From positions 1-8,058 of the forward strand of contig QOAS01000012.1 of the NCBI GenBank assembly GCA_003972855.1: a stretch of DNA of 8,058 nt, in the 5' to 3' direction. A program made the position numbers and the translations under genes. Under the pieces are notes generated by a model. That model was not told the origin of the DNA and did no database searches. It saw nothing but the letters and a program-made list of their open reading frames with translations. This document shows, in pieces, positions 4,842-8,058 of the stretch. Each line of letters begins with the position of its first letter. Position 1 is the first letter of the stretch. Origin of the DNA: Gammaproteobacteria bacterium. Lineage in GTDB: Bacteria > Aquificota > Aquificia > Aquificales > QOAS01.

Positions 4842-5372
4842 ATGAAAAAAATACTAAAAACCTTTTTGGTTCTTTCCGGCGCAGGGGTTATTACCTCCTA
4901 TGGAGTGGACTTCGTTTGTGTAAACGGGGATAAACTTTTAAAGGAATCGGAATACGCCCAAAAACTTAAAAAGGAAGTGGAGAAAAAAAGGAAGGAATTT
5001 ATAGAAAAATTCCAAGAAAAGGCTCGGGAATTGGTAACAAAAATCCGTCAGCTCCAGACCGAGCTTTCCAGCGGAATGCTAAGCGACGAGGCTAAAAAGG
5101 AGAAACAAAAAGAGCTTATAAAACTGCAACAGGAACTCCAAATGCTCCAAATTACCACCCAACAGGAGGTTCAGAGGTATATAACTTCCCAACTTCAAAA
5201 GTTGGATAAACTCACGAAGTCCGCTTTAAAAGCCCTTTCAAGGGTAAAAGGTTTTAAGGTTGCCTTGGATTGTAACGCCGTTCTCTACTACGACCCTTCG
5301 GTGGATATAACCGACGAGGTTGCAAAAATTTTAGACCAACTGGCGGAGGAAGCGGAGGCGGAAAAGAAATAA
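4842..5372 (+). CDS. skp: Skp/OmpH-family periplasmic chaperone
   Basis: Skp is a trimeric periplasmic holdase that takes unfolded outer-membrane proteins from the translocon toward the BAM complex. The 176-residue protein starts with a signal peptide (MKKILKTFLVLSGAGVITSYG, cleavage probably near residue 20-22). The mature N-terminus forms the first strand (VDFVCVNGDKLLKES). A long charged coiled-coil hairpin follows (~38-135), typical of the Skp tentacles, with the turn near 77-82. The C-terminal part carries the family signature, VALDCNAVLYYDPSVDIT (140-157), that returns to the trimerisation body. Length is near the family norm. It lies directly behind the standalone omega-like RNA and 100 bp ahead of hypF. 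In many bacteria skp sits with bamA and lpxD; those are not seen here. The gene is likely expressed from a promoter in or upstream of the preceding element. Confidence 0.9.
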   Translation: MKKILKTFLVLSGAGVITSYGVDFVCVNGDKLLKESEYAQKLKKEVEKKRKEFIEKFQEKARELVTKIRQLQTELSSGMLSDEAKKEKQKELIKLQQELQMLQITTQQEVQRYITSQLQKLDKLTKSALKALSRVKGFKVALDCNAVLYYDPSVDITDEVAKILDQLAEEAEAEKK

Positions 5373-5472
5373 CTAAACTTTTTAAGTCCTTTTTTCCTTT
5401 AACTATATCCAAAATTTGGAAATTTTTGCATAGCTCTGACCTCCGTTGGCTGGGTAGATTAAAAAACCATCT

Positions 5473-7710
5473 ATGGTTTACAAAAGGGCAAAAATCTCCC
5501 TTAAGGGGTTGGTTCAAGGGGTCGGCTTTAGACCTTTCGTGTATAGGTTGGCTACGGAGTTAAACCTCAAGGGTTTTGTTTTAAACGACGGAAAAGGTGT
5601 TCTCATAGAGGTTGAAGGTGAAGCGGACAAAGTAGCACTCTTTTTGAAACGCTTGCATACCGAAAAACCTCCCAATGCGAGGATAATTTCCCAAGAATTG
5701 GAGTTTTTATCCCCGAAGGGCTATGAAACTTTTGAAATAAAAAGCTCACAAAAGGGTGGTGAAACGGAGGCTTTGGTTCTTCCCGACCTTGCAACTTGCG
5801 AAGATTGTCTAAGAGAGCTTTTCAATCCCGCCGATAGGCGGTATATGTATCCCTTTATAAACTGCACCAATTGTGGACCCCGATTTACGATTATTGAAAG
5901 TCTGCCTTACGACCGCCCCAACACTTCAATGAGAAAATTTAAAATGTGTCGCGCCTGTCTGCGGGAATATACCGACCCGAGAAGCCGTAGGTTTCACGCC
6001 CAACCCAATGCCTGCAAAGAGTGTGGACCCCAGCTCTACTATTGGGAAAATGGAAAGGTAACCGCAAAGGGAGAGGAAGCCTTTGAGAAACTCACCGAGG
6101 AACTGAAAAAAGGAAAAATTCTTGCGGTTAAGGGAATAGGAGGTTTCCACCTAATATGCAATGCCACCGATGAAAAGGTAGTCTCACTCTTGAGGGAGAG
6201 AAAGAAAAGAAAGGAAAAACCCTTTGCGGTTATGTTTAGGGACTTAAACCAACTTATGGAATATGCCAATCCCACCGAATTGGAAAAGGCACTCCTAATT
6301 TCCCCCGAAAGACCGATAGTGTTGGTTGAGAAGAAGAAGGAACTCGCACCCTCGGTTGCGCCCAAGCTAAAGAGGGTGGGTGCGTTTTTGCCCTATTCGC
6401 CTTTGCACCACATGATTTTAAGGGCGGTGGACTTTCCCATTGTGGCAACTTCCGCCAACCTTTCGGAAGAACCCATAGTGAAGGACAACGGGGAGGCTAT
6501 TTCCAAGCTCAAAGATTTGGCGGACGCAATAGTTTTCCACGACAGGGATATAGTGAGAAGGTGCGACGACAGCGTGGTAAAGGTTGTAGGCGGAGTTCCC
6601 CTCTACATAAGGCGGTCGCGGGGAGTGGTTCCCTTGCCGATAATCCTCCCCTTTAGGTTGAAAAGAAAGGCTCTCGCGGTCGGTGGAATGCTTAAAAATA
6701 CCTTTGCCCTCGCTTGGGACGACAAGGTTATTTTGAGCCAACATATAGGGGATATAGAAAACTTTTCCACCCTAAAGGTTTTTGAAGAGAGCGTTAGAGA
6801 CCTTATGAGGCTTTACAACTTTGAACCCGATGTGGTGGTCTGCGACATGCACCCCCGATACGAAACCACCCGCTTTGCAAAAACCCTTCCCTACAAGGTT
6901 GTTCAAATGCAACACCACCATGCCCACGCGGTTTCATGTATGGCGGAAAACGGACTGGAAGGGAAGGTTTTGGCGGTAACTTGGGACGGAACGGGCTTCG
7001 GTTTGGACAACACCGTTTGGGGAGGGGAATTTCTAATTTCAACCTACACCTCCTTTAGGAGGTTTTTCCACTTTAAAAACTTCAAACTAATAGGGGGGGA
7101 GAAAGCGGTAAAGGAACCCGCAAGGGTTGCCCTCTCGCTTTTGTTTGAACTTTACGGGGAAAAAGCCCTCTCTTTAGACCTCCCCGCGGTGAGATTCTAC
7201 AGCTCCACCGAAAGGGAAATGCTTTTTAGGGTCTGGCAAGGTGGTTTTAACACTCCCCTAACCTCTTCGGTGGGAAGGCTTTTTGATGCGGTAGCCTCCC
7301 TTTTGGGACTTTGTCAAAGAGTTTCCTACGAAGGGCAGGGAGCAATGCTCGTTGAAGACCTTTACGACCCCTCGGTGGGAGACTTTTACGATTTCACCTT
7401 GGAAGGTGACCGAGTGGATTGGAAACCTATTATTGAGGGGATTTTGAAAGATAGACAAGACCCACCAAAGGCGGTTTCCCGATTTATAAACACCCTTGCA
7501 AGGATAGTTTTGGAGGTTGCCCTCAAAGGGGGAAAAGAAAAGGTTTGCCTAAGCGGTGGGGTTATGCAAAACGACCCACTGGTGAGAAAAATTAAAGAGC
7601 TACTAACGGGGGAAGGTTTTAAGGTTTATACCCACCAAAAGGTCCCGACCAACGACGGGGGAATTTCACTCGGACAGGCGGTTTTCGGAGGGCTTATAGA
7701 CCAAATTTGA
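5473..7710 (+). CDS. hypF: Carbamoyltransferase HypF, [NiFe]-hydrogenase maturation
   Basis: HypF uses carbamoyl phosphate and ATP to carbamoylate the C-terminal cysteine of HypE, the first step toward the cyanide ligands of the [NiFe] active site. At 745 residues it is full length with all four expected domains. The acylphosphatase domain (~5-90) has GLVQGVGFRPFVYRLA with Arg20 and Asn38. The zinc-finger pair has C109/C112 with C159/C162 and C131/C134 with C181/C184, including CTNCGPRFTI. The YrdC-like domain (~205-385) has the KGIGGFHL and SPLHHM segments and ATSANLSEEPI. The Kae1-like domain (~395-745) has HHHAH (481-485) for metal binding, DGTGFGLDNTVWGGE (505-519) and LSGGVMQND (693-701). 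No obvious residue is missing. The ATG at 5473 has no clear Shine-Dalgarno but fits the domain start. No other hyp or hydrogenase gene is in the window. Confidence 0.97.
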   Translation: MVYKRAKISLKGLVQGVGFRPFVYRLATELNLKGFVLNDGKGVLIEVEGEADKVALFLKRLHTEKPPNARIISQELEFLSPKGYETFEIKSSQKGGETEALVLPDLATCEDCLRELFNPADRRYMYPFINCTNCGPRFTIIESLPYDRPNTSMRKFKMCRACLREYTDPRSRRFHAQPNACKECGPQLYYWENGKVTAKGEEAFEKLTEELKKGKILAVKGIGGFHLICNATDEKVVSLLRERKKRKEKPFAVMFRDLNQLMEYANPTELEKALLISPERPIVLVEKKKELAPSVAPKLKRVGAFLPYSPLHHMILRAVDFPIVATSANLSEEPIVKDNGEAISKLKDLADAIVFHDRDIVRRCDDSVVKVVGGVPLYIRRSRGVVPLPIILPFRLKRKALAVGGMLKNTFALAWDDKVILSQHIGDIENFSTLKVFEESVRDLMRLYNFEPDVVVCDMHPRYETTRFAKTLPYKVVQMQHHHAHAVSCMAENGLEGKVLAVTWDGTGFGLDNTVWGGEFLISTYTSFRRFFHFKNFKLIGGEKAVKEPARVALSLLFELYGEKALSLDLPAVRFYSSTEREMLFRVWQGGFNTPLTSSVGRLFDAVASLLGLCQRVSYEGQGAMLVEDLYDPSVGDFYDFTLEGDRVDWKPIIEGILKDRQDPPKAVSRFINTLARIVLEVALKGGKEKVCLSGGVMQNDPLVRKIKELLTGEGFKVYTHQKVPTNDGGISLGQAVFGGLIDQI

Positions 7711-7762
7711 GGGTGCAAAAATTCTTTTAATCCCTAAGAAACTTATCATAAACTTTTGGTAT

Positions 7763-7770
7763 AAGGAGGT
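7763..7770 (+). promoter_or_regulatory. Strong ribosome binding site of the receiver-like gene
   Basis: AAGGAGGT is a near-perfect Shine-Dalgarno sequence 9 bases ahead of the ATG at 7780 and decides that start. Most other genes in the window lack such a site. Confidence 0.85.
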
Positions 7771-7779
7771 TTCCGAAAG

Positions 7780-8058
7780 ATGAAGATTTTGCTCATCACC
7801 TTTGACAAGGAAATGGAAAAAAAAATTCAGGAACTGCTTAAGGATTATCAAATAATTACCGCCAAAAACGGGGAAGAGGCACTTCTCCTTAACATAGCGG
7901 GTGACGTTGATTTGGTTATATACGATGCCCTCGCGGGGGGTATAGCGGAAGACGACATTAACAAACTATATGAAGAAGGTTTTCAAAATGTTCCCTTCAT
8001 CATTTTAATGGACGACCTCTTCCCCATAGACCCCGGTAACATAAAACCCAAACACAAA
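7780..8058 (+). CDS. Receiver-like protein, N-terminal part (runs off the window)
   Basis: Ninety-three codons are visible, open to the window end. The pattern resembles a response-regulator receiver domain: strand 1 MKILLITF, a helix (10-22), strand 2 YQIITA with the NGEEAL helix start (30-35), strand 3 DLVIYD with Asp49 at the phosphoacceptor position, and strand 4 VPFIILM (71-77). However, the acidic pair that normally ends strand 1 is Thr7-Phe8 here, and the Thr/Ser-Ala that normally ends strand 4 is Met-Asp, so phosphorylation by the ordinary mechanism is doubtful. It may be a pseudo-receiver that signals through protein contacts, or a more distant flavodoxin-like fold. Any output domain lies beyond the window. 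It starts 69 bp after hypF on the same strand with an excellent ribosome binding site. Function is not assigned. Confidence 0.65.
   Translation, partial: MKILLITFDKEMEKKIQELLKDYQIITAKNGEEALLLNIAGDVDLVIYDALAGGIAEDDINKLYEEGFQNVPFIILMDDLFPIDPGNIKPKHK

Noticed and set aside
5373..5472. An intrinsic terminator after skp (ACTT/AAGT followed by a T run).
   Set aside because: The stem is only 4 bp of weak pairs, so I do not call a terminator. The gap also shows no convincing promoter for hypF.
6061..6073. A 13-base exact match inside hypF to the inferred guide of the standalone RNA (ACCGCAAAGGGAG, also at 4823-4835).
   Set aside because: Only 2 of the first 5 guide positions, the seed next to the motif side, match, and the bases upstream do not resemble the flank of either element. 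The shared part is largely a purine-rich ribosome-binding-like run, so chance is the simpler explanation.
5254..7458. Several minus-strand open frames across skp and hypF.
   Set aside because: hypF is intact over its full length with all domain motifs; these frames are by-products of its codon use.
7711..7740. A hairpin after hypF (AGGG with CCCT).
   Set aside because: The stem is interrupted by a large internal loop and no T run follows.
1..8058. CRISPR arrays, tRNA or rRNA genes.
   Set aside because: No regularly spaced repeats and no tRNA or rRNA signatures were seen on either strand.

Overview
The window looks like chromosomal DNA of a thermophilic, hydrogen-oxidising bacterium, most likely Aquificota (Hydrogenobacter/Thermocrinis type). 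This is inferred from the style of the proteins (Lys/Glu-rich, many AGG and ATA codons), the weak or absent Shine-Dalgarno sites of several genes, the hydrogenase-maturation gene hypF and the Skp/OmpH envelope chaperone. The species cannot be named from the sequence alone.

Layout. Bases 1-143 (minus) hold the first 47 codons of ilvN (acetolactate synthase small subunit). Bases ~157-1918 are an IS200/IS605-family element of the IS1341 type: one tnpB gene (259-1884, plus) without a tnpA, ending in a structured right end that should encode the omega (guide-scaffold) RNA. trmD (1920-2714, minus) starts one base beyond the inferred element end. Its start lies 16 bp from that of a divergent OppC/DppC-type permease gene (2731-3714, plus), followed by mazG (3751-4518), skp/ompH (4842-5372), hypF (5473-7710) and the start of a receiver-like gene (7780 to the window end), all on plus.

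The 323-bp gap between mazG and skp is the most interesting stretch. Bases 4686-4817 are a second, diverged copy of the tnpB element's right end without any tnpB. The two copies are nearly identical in single-stranded and basal positions, but two hairpins have different sequences that still pair, including two compensated base pairs. An extended -10 promoter-like site lies about 100 bp upstream of the copy. This looks like a standalone omega-RNA locus (or non-autonomous element) that the nearby TnpB could use in trans. Its guide segment would be the skp leader, including the ribosome binding site.

The TnpB itself is unusual. The canonical RuvC-II glutamate position is Gly339. A conserved glutamate 48 residues later (Glu387) probably replaces it, an arrangement described for Fanzors and a subset of TnpBs. 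The usual CxxC zinc ribbon is absent and a Lys/Glu-rich coiled-coil-like segment occupies its place.

Removing both inferred elements leaves compact junctions: about 15-20 bp between trmD and ilvN, and about 35-40 bp between mazG and skp. This suggests that both elements interrupted operons. The housekeeping genes otherwise have unrelated roles: tRNA m1G37 methylation, branched-chain amino acid synthesis, peptide/dipeptide transport, NTP clean-up, outer-membrane protein chaperoning and [NiFe]-hydrogenase cyanide-ligand synthesis.
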